Shown here one piece after another: positions 33,102-40,896 of a DNA stretch of 47,631 nt. The position numbers were made by a program, and so were the translations under genes. This stretch comes from Oscillospiraceae bacterium (lineage in GTDB: Bacteria > Bacillota > Clostridia > Oscillospirales > Oscillospiraceae): contig JAFSDV010000010.1 in the NCBI GenBank assembly GCA_017436035.1, positions 1 through 47,631 on the forward strand. Direction: 5' to 3'. Each line of letters begins with the position of its first letter. The first letter of the stretch is position 1. The notes beneath the pieces were generated by a model. The model was not told the DNA's origin. It saw only the letters and a program-made list of their open reading frames with translations, and ran no database searches.

Positions 33102-33869
33102 TTACGAATACTTTTTCAGCGCATTTATAACATAGGAAACAAAACAAATGCAGGCATAGGGCAAGGACAGCTTCTCTACCTTGCGGTACAAAAACCACGT
33201 CCGTTTCAGGGCGGTGAGCTTGTTGCTGGACAGGGAACCGTTGTGCCGTCTGTATTTTGCCAGGGATTCATGGAGCGCGTAGCCGGTCACGCCTGTTTTC
33301 AGGATCTGCAGCCAAGTGGCACCGTCCTGTCCCCGGCGGATATCCGGCATAACCATCAGCTTTCGGTCGATCACATCTCCATCCAAAACAATGGAATGGG
33401 TGCAGGTGATCGGTCCTTTCAAGTAACCGGAATATGTAACGGAAGAGGGAACCCGGACGGTTTTTCTGTATTCACCGTCGCCGCTGATAATATCGTAATC
33501 CGTGTAGCACATAGCGCAGCCGTTCTGCTTCATATACGCCAGCTGATGCTCCAGCTTTTCTGCTGTCCAAAGATCGTCGGAATCCAAGAATGCAATATAC
33601 CGACCCTTGGCGTGGGACAGGGAATTGTTTCTGGTCTTAGCCGCGCCCTGATTGACTTCGGACCGGAATACCTGGATCCGGTGATCCTCCCGGGCTTTTG
33701 CCAACGCTTTTTCCACAGTTGCGTCTGTGGACGCGTCATCGGTGATCAGCAGCTCCCAGTTGGTATAAGTTTGCGCCTGAACAGATTCGATAGTCTCATC
33801 GATCCACTGTTCGCTGTTATAGGACGCCATGATAATACTGACAAGCGCAGCGTCTTTGCTGTTTGACAT
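33102..33869 (-). CDS. Glycosyltransferase family 2
   Basis: A 255-residue GT-A glycosyltransferase. VSIIMASYNSEQWIDETIESV, the DDASTDAT nucleotide-binding segment and the DSDD metal motif (IAFLDSDDLW) are all present, and the C-terminal helices may touch the membrane. ATG at 33869 follows AGGAGG, ruling out the longer frame to 33896. It is the first gene of the exopolysaccharide locus, just downstream of a clear promoter. Confidence 0.88.
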   Translation of the reverse strand: MSNSKDAALVSIIMASYNSEQWIDETIESVQAQTYTNWELLITDDASTDATVEKALAKAREDHRIQVFRSEVNQGAAKTRNNSLSHAKGRYIAFLDSDDLWTAEKLEHQLAYMKQNGCAMCYTDYDIISGDGEYRKTVRVPSSVTYSGYLKGPITCTHSIVLDGDVIDRKLMVMPDIRRGQDGATWLQILKTGVTGYALHESLAKYRRHNGSLSSNKLTALKRTWFLYRKVEKLSLPYACICFVSYVINALKKYS

Positions 33870-33955
33870 ATTCTGCTTCCTCCTGTGAACACACAACTTT
33901 ATATATGCCGGGATGCTCTGTGACTAGAAAATACAATAATTTCACATTCTATAAA

Positions 33956-33984
33956 AGTATACAAGATAAATGGGGAAAATGCAA
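33956..33984 (-). promoter_or_regulatory. Sigma-A promoter of the exopolysaccharide locus
   Basis: Minus-strand TTGCAT (33979-33984) and TATACT (33956-33961) are 17 bases apart, about 80 bases before the first gene. No other equally good promoter was seen before 23682, so the locus may be one long transcript. The remaining intergenic bases, 33985-34192, are AT-rich and show no other clear feature. Confidence 0.7.
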
Positions 33985-34192
33985 GTAAATATTAAAAAAA
34001 CATTAAAAAATATGACAAAAACAGGGCTGGTAAATTCTGGTTTTTTCGACAGTTTTAATAAGAGTTGAAGAGGTGGTTGGCTTCCCCTAAAGAAAATGCG
34101 CAAAATCATACAAGATTTTTTGTTGGGATGTCTTCCAATTTAAGGGATTATGGTGTAATATAAATATATGAATCTTCAAAGGAGGCGTGTGT

Positions 34193-34651
34193 ATGAGCAG
34201 TCAAAACCGCACAGCGGCAGATCCAAAGCTGCAGGAGCGGATCAACAAGCAGCAAAAGCGTGATCATCGGGTGGAGCATATTTACCGCAGAATCCTGCAT
34301 GTGATCGAGCGGATCATCGCGTCTGTTACCATTTTGGTCCTGATCGCAGCTCTGTTGATCGAGGTCTATCAGATGTTCACGACCGAGGGGTATTTGGCGG
34401 ATATGAACCAATACCTGCACAACATTCTGACCATCGTTGTTGGTCTGGAGTTTGCGCGTATGCTGATCGATACTACACCCGCAAGCATTTTGGAGGTTCT
34501 GACTGTGGCAATCACCCGGCACGTGATCCTAAGCCACGATAATTACTGGAGCAATGTGGCCTGTGTTGCGTGCATCGCCGGCCTGTTTGCTATCCGCCGC
34601 TTCCTGGTCCCCAGAGGAGAGCTGAAGGAAGAAATGGTGGAAATGGAATAA
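34193..34651 (+). CDS. PsiE-like small membrane protein
   Basis: A 152-residue protein with a basic N-terminus (residues 1-40) and about four hydrophobic segments (42-65, 82-102, 110-125, 130-145). The pattern of VIERIIASVTILVL, then LHNILTIVVGLEFARMLID and ILEVLTVAITRHVI resembles the phosphate-starvation-inducible PsiE family; this is from memory and moderate. The role is unknown. ATG at 34193 has AGGAGG seven bases upstream, so the GTG at 34187 is not used. A dehydratase gene follows 66 bp later. Confidence 0.6.
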   Translation: MSSQNRTAADPKLQERINKQQKRDHRVEHIYRRILHVIERIIASVTILVLIAALLIEVYQMFTTEGYLADMNQYLHNILTIVVGLEFARMLIDTTPASILEVLTVAITRHVILSHDNYWSNVACVACIAGLFAIRRFLVPRGELKEEMVEME

Positions 34652-34676
34652 CGCTGATCAAGCGGAAAGGACTTGT

Positions 34677-34721
34677 ATGATGAAAAAGATTATGTATGTT
34701 AGAGAGGTTGCAGAAGTATGA
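34677..34721 (+). CDS. 14-codon ORF overlapping the start of the dehydratase gene
   Basis: MMKKIMYVREVAEV, with AAAGGA upstream. Its stop overlaps the ATG at 34718 (ATGA). This could couple translation, or may be chance. Very short, so weakly supported. Confidence 0.25.
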   Translation: MMKKIMYVREVAEV

Positions 34722-36085
34722 TCATCCATAATGCCGATAATGTAGAGGTTCGTTTGGAGAACGGACATAAATACGCCATCCGTCCTATTAAGGCGGGAGA
34801 AAATGTTATTAAGTACGGAAATCCTATTGGACATGCTCTGCAGGACATTCAGCCCGGTGAGCAGGTACATACCCACAATTTGGCGACCAATCTATCCGGT
34901 AAGATCGAGTACAGCTATGAGCCCGGCGACCTGACCCGGGAAACCCTGCCTGCGCCGGAGTTTATGGGCTACCTCCGGGAAGACGGACAGGTGGGTATCC
35001 GCAACGATGTGTGGATCATCAATACCGTCGGCTGCGTGAATAAGATCGCGGAAAAGCTGGCAAAGCTGACCGGCGCCAAGTATTTTGCCCATCCCTACGG
35101 CTGTTCCCAGCTGGGAGACGATCAGGCGCTGACCCAGCAGGTGCTGAAGGGTCTGGTGCAGCATCCCAATGCCGGCGGTGTGCTGGTGCTGGGCTTGGGC
35201 TGTGAAAACAACAATATTCCTCTGTTCCAAAAGATTTTGGGCAGCTGGGATGACCGCCGGGTCAAATTCCTGATTGCGCAGGAGGAAGAGGACGAGATCG
35301 AAGCCGGCGTGAAGCTGATCCGGCAGCTGCAGGAGCATGCGGCGACCTATAAGCGGGTGCGGCTGCCCCTGTCCAAGCTGGTGATCGGTCTGAAATGCGG
35401 CGGCAGCGACGGCTTCTCCGGCATTACCGCCAATCCTCTGGCAGGTCGGCTGTGCGACCGGTTTACCGCTATGGGCGGCAGCTGCGTCCTGACGGAGGTG
35501 CCGGAAATGTTCGGCGCGGAGCATCTGCTGATGCAGCGCTGCGTCAGCCGGGAGATCTTTGACAAGACTGTTGCGCTGATCAATGATTTTAAGGATTACT
35601 ACACCCGCCACAATCAGGTGGTTTACGAAAACCCCTCTCCCGGAAACAAGGCGGGCGGAATCACGACCCTGGAGGAAAAATCTCTGGGCTGTATTCAGAA
35701 GGGCGGACTTGCACCGGTTACAGACGTGCTGACTTACGGTCAGCGGGTGAGCAAGCCGGGTCTGTCTCTGCTGAACGGTCCCGGCAATGATATGGTGGCG
35801 GTCACCAACCTGATGGCGGCAGGCGCCCATATCATCCTGTTTACCACCGGCAGAGGCACACCTCTGGGTACAGGCGTTCCCACGGTCAAGATCGCTACAA
35901 ACCACGCTCTTGCAGAGCGGAAGGCAGGCTGGATCGATTTTGATGCATCCGGGCTGCTGGATGGCACAGATCTGACCGATGACCTGCTGCAGTACATTAT
36001 CCGTGTGGCAAACGGCGAGCAGACCAAGAACGAGCAGAATGGCTGCGAGGAGATCGCTATTTTCAAGGATGGCGTGACCCTGTAA
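34718..36085 (+). CDS. uxaA: UxaA family dehydratase (altronate/galactarate type)
   Basis: A 455-residue protein. The N-terminal SAF-like domain covers residues 1-75 (NVEVRLENGHKYAI, IKAGENVIKYG) and the C-terminal UxaA/GarD catalytic domain follows (GYLREDGQVGIRN, HPYGCSQLGDD, LGCENNN, LKCGGSDGFSG, FTTGRGTPLG). The family dehydrates sugar acids such as D-altronate in galacturonate breakdown with an iron-dependent site. Usual partners (uxaB, uxaC, kdgK) are absent, so the substrate is uncertain. AGAGAGG lies upstream of the ATG; a terminator follows. Confidence 0.87.
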   Translation: MIIHNADNVEVRLENGHKYAIRPIKAGENVIKYGNPIGHALQDIQPGEQVHTHNLATNLSGKIEYSYEPGDLTRETLPAPEFMGYLREDGQVGIRNDVWIINTVGCVNKIAEKLAKLTGAKYFAHPYGCSQLGDDQALTQQVLKGLVQHPNAGGVLVLGLGCENNNIPLFQKILGSWDDRRVKFLIAQEEEDEIEAGVKLIRQLQEHAATYKRVRLPLSKLVIGLKCGGSDGFSGITANPLAGRLCDRFTAMGGSCVLTEVPEMFGAEHLLMQRCVSREIFDKTVALINDFKDYYTRHNQVVYENPSPGNKAGGITTLEEKSLGCIQKGGLAPVTDVLTYGQRVSKPGLSLLNGPGNDMVAVTNLMAAGAHIILFTTGRGTPLGTGVPTVKIATNHALAERKAGWIDFDASGLLDGTDLTDDLLQYIIRVANGEQTKNEQNGCEEIAIFKDGVTL

Positions 36086-36092
36086 TAAAACA

Positions 36093-36126
36093 AAAAATGC
36101 GTTGGTCTGCGGACCGGCGCATTTTT
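36093..36126 (+). terminator. Terminator after the UxaA-type gene
   Basis: A 15-bp stem with two G-T pairs and a TGCG loop, flanked by A6 and T5, eight bases after the stop. Confidence 0.85.
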
Positions 36127-36260
36127 AATTCAAAATTGAAAGTTGAAAATTCTAATGATGATTTTTTGGTTGTATCTGCATAAGGTTCGTTTTCTGTGAT
36201 AAAGACGGCAAAACTTTTGCAATTCAAACCTGAAACATTGCGCTTTCGTTTCGATAAGGT

Positions 36261-36368
36261 GCAGGAGGGGTGCATAGGGGAGGGGCGGTTTGTGCGCGGG
36301 AGCGAACGCTCAGCCCCTCCCCTATGCCGGCTTCTTTGCTTCCTTTCTTGCCGGAGCAAGAAAGGAAG
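36261..36368 (-). repeat. 108-bp dispersed structured repeat, copy B
   Basis: The reverse complement aligns base for base with 19865-19972. The 12-bp stem is CTTCCTTTCTTG/CAAGAAAGGAAG (loop CTCCGG) and the 14-bp stem is CATAGGGGAGGGGC/GCCCCTCCCCTATG. Compared with copy A, three pairs of the first stem and one pair of the second are changed on both sides. It again lies between convergent genes. The flanks 36127-36260 and 36369-36458 show no gene; the left flank is AT-rich. Confidence 0.8.
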
Positions 36369-36458
36369 AACACCTGCAGAAAAAAAGAACCAGCAGCCTT
36401 AGGAAAATGCCACACCGGTGACATCGGCCGCTGGTCCATAATGACAAAGGTTTGGGAA

Positions 36459-37046
36459 TTATGCTTCCTGTTCCCGGAAGGTAATGGCGCCGGTGGAGGC
36501 ATCCATAGATTCGATGATCGCCAGGGATTCTACATGGTAGCCCAGGTTCCGGATTCGCCAGCCTCCGTCCTGGAAGCCCTTTTCAATGGCAATTCCGCAG
36601 CCCTCAACCGTTGCCTCGGCAGACTCTACAATGGAGATCAATCCCTGCAGGGCGCAGCCGTTGGCAAGAAAATCATCGATGATTAGCACATGATCGTCAG
36701 GGCTCAGGAATTTTTTGGAAACGATGACGGTATTTTTCTTTTTGTGGGTGAAGGAGTCCACTTCCGCCACGTACATATCTCCGTCCAGATTGATGCTCTT
36801 TGTCTTTTTGGCAAATACCATGGGCACACCGAAGCACCGGGCAACAGAACAGGCAATCGCGATACCGGATGCCTCGATCGTCAGCACCTTGGTGATGGGC
36901 TTGTTGGAAAAACGCTGATGAAATTCCGCCGCCATCTGATCCAACAGGGCAATATCCATCTGATGGTTCAAAAAGCTGTCGACTTTTAATACGTTACCTT
37001 CCTTAACAATGCCGTCTTTGGCAATACGTGCTTCCAGAAAATTCAT
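36459..37046 (-). CDS. xpt: Xanthine phosphoribosyltransferase
   Basis: A 195-residue purine phosphoribosyltransferase converting xanthine and PRPP to XMP in purine salvage. Visible are [11 protein letters not shown] (21-31), VFAKKTKSI and the PRPP-binding loop [13 protein letters not shown] (120-132). Length is as expected. The start is the ATG at 37046, with AGAGG upstream, not the longer frame to 37184. It has its own promoter with a leader of only about 25 nt, too short for the guanine riboswitch often found before xpt. Confidence 0.93.
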   Translation of the reverse strand: MNFLEARIAKDGIVKEGNVLKVDSFLNHQMDIALLDQMAAEFHQRFSNKPITKVLTIEASGIAIACSVARCFGVPMVFAKKTKSINLDGDMYVAEVDSFTHKKKNTVIVSKKFLSPDDHVLIIDDFLANGCALQGLISIVESAEATVEGCGIAIEKGFQDGGWRIRNLGYHVESLAIIESMDASTGAITFREQEA

Positions 37047-37077
37047 GGTATCTACCTCTATTATTACAGGATAATTT

Positions 37078-37106
37078 ATTATAGCATGAAAATTTTCGGT
37101 TGTCAG
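37078..37106 (-). promoter_or_regulatory. Sigma-A promoter of xpt
   Basis: Minus-strand CTGACA (37101-37106) and TATAAT (37078-37083, preceded by TGC) are 17 bases apart. Confidence 0.8.
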
Positions 37107-37150
37107 TGTTTTTATTGAAAAAATTTGTAAATATATGGAATATTTGCAGC

Positions 37151-37194
37151 AAAACGCCCCGTGGCAGGTTTTTGACCGTACCACGGGGCGTTTT
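37151..37194 (-). terminator. Terminator of hisS
   Basis: A 14-bp perfect stem (AAAACGCCCCGTGG/CCACGGGGCGTTTT) just after the hisS stop, with TTTT at the end of the descending arm. Confidence 0.85.
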
Positions 37195-37199
37195 CGGTG

Positions 37200-38555
37200 T
37201 TATTTTTCCAGGATCAACGGACCGTTATTTCCGGCAAGTCCGGTCAGGATGTACGCCCCGGCGTCCTCCGGAGAAAGGGTTACCTGCTCTCCGGTGGTCA
37301 TATTCTTGACAGAGCATTTGCCGGCGGCAAGCTCATCCTCGCCCAGCAGCACCGTATAGGGCACGCCCAGCTTATCAGCATAGCTCATTTTTTGCTTGAA
37401 CTTCTTCTGTTCACCGTAAAGCTGGATTCGGATACCCTTGGAACGCAGCTGCTCTGCCAGGGCAATGGCAGGAGCGGAGTCCTGGGTCATGGGCAGAACC
37501 AAAGCGTCTGCAGGCGCGCCGGACAGCGCTGGATTCAAAAGTCCCTGCTCGTCCAGCACATAGAACAACCGGGTCAGACCGATGGAGATGCCCACACCGG
37601 GCAGCGCCTTATCGGTATAATAGCCTGCCAGATTGTCATACCGCCCGCCGGAGCAGACAGAGCCGATCTCCGGATGGTCCAAAAGGGTGGTCTCATAAAC
37701 TGTGCCGGTGTAGTAATCCAAGCCCCGGGCAATGGTCAGGTCTACAGCGAAATTCTCCTCGGGGACACCGAAGGCAGCCAAATTCTTTGTTACTGCGGTC
37801 AGCTCGCCAAAGCCCAGATCAAACAGCTCATCCCGACCCAAATAGCTCTCCAGCGCGGAAAGCACCTGGGCGTTGGTGCCGCGGATGCTGATAAAGCGCA
37901 GGATTTCGGCAGCCTGCGCCTGACTCAAGCCGCAGTCTTCGGTCAGAATCGCCGCTACCTTTTCGGCGCCGATCTTGTCCAGCTTGTCCACCGTGCGCAT
38001 AATGTCGCCGTTTTTTTCCGTCAGTCCCAGCATGGAATAGAAGCCGTTGAGGATCTTACGGTTGTTGACCCGGATCTGAAAACGGGTCAGACCGAAGCCC
38101 CGGAATACCCGGTAAATAATGGCGGGGATCTCTGCTTCGTTCAGAATGTCCAGCTTGCCGTCACCGATGATGTCGATATCTGCCTGATAAAACTCCCGGA
38201 AACGGCCCCGCTGGGCCCGCTCGCCCCGGTAGACCTTGCTGATCTGATACCGGCGGAAGGGGAATGCCAGCTCGTTATAGTGTAGAGCCACATATTTTGC
38301 CAGGGGGACAGTCAGGTCAAAACGCAGAGCCAGGTCGCTGTCACCTTTTTGGAAGCGGTAGATCTGCTTTTCTGTTTCGCCGCCGCCCTTTGCCAGCAGG
38401 ATTTGCGCATCCTCGATGGCGGGGGTGTCCAGCGGGGCGAAGCCATAAAGGGCATAAGTTTGCCGCAGGATCTGCATCATGCGCTCCAGCTTTGCCTGTT
38501 TTTGGGGCAGCAGCTCCATAAAACCGGACAGCGTCCGGGGTTTGATCCTATCCAT
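37200..38555 (-). CDS. hisS: Histidyl-tRNA synthetase
   Basis: A 451-residue class II HisRS that charges tRNA-His. Motifs present are PRTLSGFMELLP, the RFDLTVPLAKYVA and FRRYQISKVYRGERAQRGRFREFYQ block (motif 2), LTIARGLDYYTGTVYE (histidine-binding) and GGRYDNL with GVGISIGLTRLF (motif 3), followed by a C-terminal anticodon-binding domain. The start at 38555 (MDRIKPRTL) has AGGAGG upstream; the longer frame to 38621 lacks support. The methylglyoxal synthase gene lies upstream with a hairpin between. No T-box is visible. Confidence 0.94.
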   Translation of the reverse strand: MDRIKPRTLSGFMELLPQKQAKLERMMQILRQTYALYGFAPLDTPAIEDAQILLAKGGGETEKQIYRFQKGDSDLALRFDLTVPLAKYVALHYNELAFPFRRYQISKVYRGERAQRGRFREFYQADIDIIGDGKLDILNEAEIPAIIYRVFRGFGLTRFQIRVNNRKILNGFYSMLGLTEKNGDIMRTVDKLDKIGAEKVAAILTEDCGLSQAQAAEILRFISIRGTNAQVLSALESYLGRDELFDLGFGELTAVTKNLAAFGVPEENFAVDLTIARGLDYYTGTVYETTLLDHPEIGSVCSGGRYDNLAGYYTDKALPGVGISIGLTRLFYVLDEQGLLNPALSGAPADALVLPMTQDSAPAIALAEQLRSKGIRIQLYGEQKKFKQKMSYADKLGVPYTVLLGEDELAAGKCSVKNMTTGEQVTLSPEDAGAYILTGLAGNNGPLILEK

Positions 38556-38582
38556 AAAAGAACCTCCTAAAATACAAAGAAC

Positions 38583-38623
38583 CAGTGGAGAGCTGAGACT
38601 TTGATGATCTTCACTCTCCACTG
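38583..38623 (-). terminator. Hairpin between mgsA and hisS, possible weak terminator
   Basis: A ten-bp stem (CAGTGGAGAG/CTCTCCACTG) with a 21-base loop, followed on the minus strand by GTTCTTTGTATTTT. It may reduce rather than stop transcription into hisS. Confidence 0.5.
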
Positions 38624-38642
38624 TGCATACACTGCGCTCAGA

Positions 38643-39056
38643 TCAATATTTGGATCTGGTATGGTACATTTCCCGCCAGTCCAGATCACCACGCTGCAGA
38701 CCCATGATCAGCATTTCCGCACAGGCCAGATTGGTGGCGATGGGCACATTGTGCTTGTCACAATGGCGAATGGTTTCCATCATCTGATCGTCATCCCAGG
38801 TGTCGGTGTTGTTGGGATCTGTAAACAGCAGAACCAAATCGATCTCATTATAGGCGATGCGGGCGTTGATCTGCTGATGGCCGCCCTGCTTGTGAGACAG
38901 CAGCAGGGTAACGGGAAGACCGGTGTGGTCACTTACCAAACGGCCGGTAGTGGCGGTAGCGTACAAATTGTGCTTGGAAAGGACGCTTTTATAAGCCGTG
39001 AAGAACTGCACCATCAGCTCTTTCTTTTTATCGTGTGCTAAAAACGCAATATTCAC
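38643..39056 (-). CDS. mgsA: Methylglyoxal synthase
   Basis: A 137-residue MgsA converting dihydroxyacetone phosphate to methylglyoxal and phosphate. Family features visible are NIAFLAHDKKKELM, YATATTGRL, the phosphate site GGHQQINARI and LLFTDPNN. The start is GTG at 39054-39056, eight bases from AAGGAG; the GTG at 39065 lies in that site and is rejected. Probably co-transcribed with the MinD-like gene upstream (18-bp gap) and hisS downstream. Confidence 0.92.
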   Translation of the reverse strand: MNIAFLAHDKKKELMVQFFTAYKSVLSKHNLYATATTGRLVSDHTGLPVTLLLSHKQGGHQQINARIAYNEIDLVLLFTDPNNTDTWDDDQMMETIRHCDKHNVPIATNLACAEMLIMGLQRGDLDWREMYHTRSKY

Positions 39057-39074
39057 AACGCTCACTCCTTGTTT

Positions 39075-39809
39075 CTATATCTTCACAGGAACACGAAGAC
39101 CCTGAATACGCTTAGCGATCCGCCTGCAGGCGGCGGCAGCGCCCCGCTTTGTGCAGCTGAGCAGCGGCTGCTGATAAGCCGCGGACAGGATCACATTAGA
39201 GTCCTCCGGGATCAGTCCAAGCAGGGAAACGCCTGCCTGATCCATAATGTCATCTACTGTTATGTTTAAGGTGCTTACAAGCTTTTTGCTGATGCGGTTG
39301 ACGATCAGCCGCACATTCTGCTTGCCCATCAGCTCCAGGACCTCCGCTGTGCGGGTAGCGTCCCGGATGGAAGCGGGGTCTGCGCCGGTCACAACAATGG
39401 TGCGGTCGGCAAATCGGGATGCCAGATGGAAGCCGGCTTCGATTCCGGCAGGGGCATCCAGCAGGATGTAGGAAAAGTGGCTGCGGGCAGTGTCCAGCAT
39501 AGCGCCGAAGGCTTCCGGGGTGATCTGATCTGCCATACAGGTCATAGGAGCGGTCAGGAAAAACAGATTGGGATAATCTGGGTGACAGGTGGCGTGATCC
39601 AGTGTGTATTCGCCCCGGCACACCTCCAGGAAAGACAGACTTCCAAGCTGACTCAGACCAAGGGCAATATCCAAATTCCGGAGACCTACATCACAGTCGA
39701 TGCACAGGACTTTTTCGCCGTTGAGAGCCAGTGCTTCGGCAATACCGGCGCAAACAGTGGTCTTGCCTGTTCCGCCCTTGCCGGACACGATGGCGATCAA
39801 CTCTCCCAT
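39075..39809 (-). CDS. minD: MinD-like septum-site ATPase
   Basis: A 244-residue deviant Walker A ATPase of the ParA/MinD group. GKGGTGKTT (10-18) has the signature lysine; CIDCDVGLRNLDIALGL and LLDAPAGI give the switch and Walker B regions. The C-terminal CRRIAKRIQGLRVPVKI could form a short amphipathic membrane-targeting helix as in MinD. minC and minE are not adjacent, and the normally conserved ADIGLRN reads CDVGLRN. Its promoter is strong and the ATG has AGAGGAGG upstream. Confidence 0.82.
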   Translation of the reverse strand: MGELIAIVSGKGGTGKTTVCAGIAEALALNGEKVLCIDCDVGLRNLDIALGLSQLGSLSFLEVCRGEYTLDHATCHPDYPNLFFLTAPMTCMADQITPEAFGAMLDTARSHFSYILLDAPAGIEAGFHLASRFADRTIVVTGADPASIRDATRTAEVLELMGKQNVRLIVNRISKKLVSTLNITVDDIMDQAGVSLLGLIPEDSNVILSAAYQQPLLSCTKRGAAAACRRIAKRIQGLRVPVKI

Positions 39810-39838
39810 ATCCCTACCACCTCCTCTGAATTAAATTT

Positions 39839-39867
39839 ATTATAAAGCAATAACGCACAAAAAGCAA
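39839..39867 (-). promoter_or_regulatory. Sigma-A promoter of the minD-mgsA-hisS group
   Basis: Minus-strand TTGCTT (39862-39867) and TATAAT (39839-39844) are 17 bases apart, about 30 bases before the minD ATG. The stretch 39868-39969 shows nothing further. Confidence 0.75.
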
Positions 39868-39969
39868 GAGCTTTTCTGCGTTTTACGGAAGATATTTCAA
39901 CATAATCAACAAAACAGAGGGATGATCAAAGGGTTGTGTGCAAAACTTCCCCAAAAATTAAAAAAGCTG

Positions 39970-39998
39970 TTTACTTTTTTGCTCCTGTGATGTATGAT
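39970..39998 (+). promoter_or_regulatory. Promoter of the folT-folC transcript
   Basis: TTTACT (39970-39975) and TATGAT (39993-39998) are 17 bases apart, directly ahead of the THF riboswitch. Confidence 0.6.
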
Positions 39999-40005
39999 AC
40001 TTGGG

Positions 40006-40100
40006 AACAGAGTAGGAGACCTTGCGTAAAGTGCTGCCAAAATGGGGAGTTGTCTGGCAGACGAAGGACGCTGTCCGCGATAAGGTATCCGCACCCGCTG
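40006..40100 (+). promoter_or_regulatory. Tetrahydrofolate (THF) riboswitch
   Basis: The conserved segments of the THF-I aptamer appear in order: CAGAGTAGGAG, GCGTAAAGTGC, a variable hairpin around GCCAAAATGGGGAGTTGTCTGGC, ACGAAGGACG, CCGCGATAAGGT and ATCCGCACCCGCTG. It lies immediately upstream of a folate transporter gene and folC, exactly the context of this class. Two terminator hairpins follow at 40142-40167 and 40204-40233, giving a transcriptional OFF switch by folate. Confidence 0.85.
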
Positions 40101-40141
40101 CGCCATATAGGATTCGCTCCTTTATGGAAGGCGATGCTCGG

Positions 40142-40167
40142 TCAGACGAAACGGTCGGCTGATTTTT
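40142..40167 (+). terminator. First terminator-like hairpin of the THF riboswitch leader
   Basis: TCAG and a CG step pair with CG and CTGA, followed by TTTTT. The stem is short, so it is weaker than the second hairpin. Confidence 0.45.
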
Positions 40168-40203
40168 GCTGCCTTTCCCTGCCGGTGTGTATCCAGCTTT
40201 ACT

Positions 40204-40233
40204 CCCCTTGTGCATTGCGCGCAAGGGGTTTTT
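40204..40233 (+). terminator. Main terminator of the THF riboswitch leader
   Basis: A ten-bp stem with one G-U pair (CCCCTTGTGC/GCGCAAGGGG), five-base loop, then TTTTT. It ends about 56 bases before the folT ATG. Confidence 0.85.
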
Positions 40234-40289
40234 GCATACACAGCGGCGCGGCAGCCGGCGTTTTCCCTGCATAATAGGAGGAATTGATC

Positions 40290-40841
40290 ATGCAACAAAG
40301 AAAGAATACAATAGCGACCCGGACGTTGGCGTATTGCGCCATGCTGGCGGCGCTGAGCGTAGCGCTGGCAAGGCTGTTTGGCCTGATGCCGGAGGAATCT
40401 GCCCGCTTTTCCATTGAGGCGATCCCCATTTTTACGGCGGGGATGCTGTTTGGTCCTTTGGCGGGAGGGTTGGTAGGCTTTGCCGCGGATTTTGTGGGGT
40501 GTCTGTTTTCACCCTTTGGCTTTAATCCGCTGTTTTGTGTGCCGCCCATCCTTTACGGCGTATTTGGCGGTGTTTTCCGCCGCTTCCTGGCAAAAAACGT
40601 ATCCATTCCAAGGCTGGCTGTCAGCTTTCTGCCGCCGGTGGTGTTGGGCTCTATTCTCTATCAGAGTGTTGCGCTTGCCTATGTATACAACAGCACCACA
40701 TTTGTTGAGGGGCTGATCCTGAAGCTGAGCACCCGGTCGGTCCAGTTTTCTATTACCATGGTGTTGGATGTAGTGCTGATCTATCTGATCTTTAAGGCGA
40801 AGATCTTTGACCGTCTTGGCATTTGGCCGCTGAAAGAATAA
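40290..40841 (+). CDS. folT: Folate-specific ECF transporter S component
   Basis: A 183-residue integral membrane protein with about six hydrophobic helices, the substrate-binding S component of an energy-coupling-factor transporter. The first helix motif (TLAYCAMLAALSVAL) and IPIFTAGMLFGPLAGGLVGFAADFVG are typical of the FolT group. The THF riboswitch upstream and folC downstream support folate as substrate. The ATPase/T subunits are not in the window and are probably shared. ATG at 40290 has AGGAGG eight bases upstream; the TTG at 40284 is too close. Confidence 0.88.
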   Translation: MQQRKNTIATRTLAYCAMLAALSVALARLFGLMPEESARFSIEAIPIFTAGMLFGPLAGGLVGFAADFVGCLFSPFGFNPLFCVPPILYGVFGGVFRRFLAKNVSIPRLAVSFLPPVVLGSILYQSVALAYVYNSTTFVEGLILKLSTRSVQFSITMVLDVVLIYLIFKAKIFDRLGIWPLKE

Positions 40842-40896
40842 CGGATAGGGTTCGGTGTGCTTGACAAAAAACCAAATCATCTTTGAAGGACGTGTA

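Noticed and set aside
36063-36359. Short frame reading through repeat copy B, similar in translation to a frame through copy A
   Set aside because: The shared peptide (RHRGGAER...LPRTNRP) is just the translation of the repeat hairpin; the evidence is for nucleic acid structure, not protein.
37047-37080. Guanine/xanthine riboswitch expected before xpt
   Set aside because: The promoter places the transcript start about 25 bases from the ATG, leaving no room for an aptamer.
38556-38642. T-box leader before hisS
   Set aside because: Only a simple hairpin is present, with no T-box sequence or specifier stem; the glyS leader is also too short.
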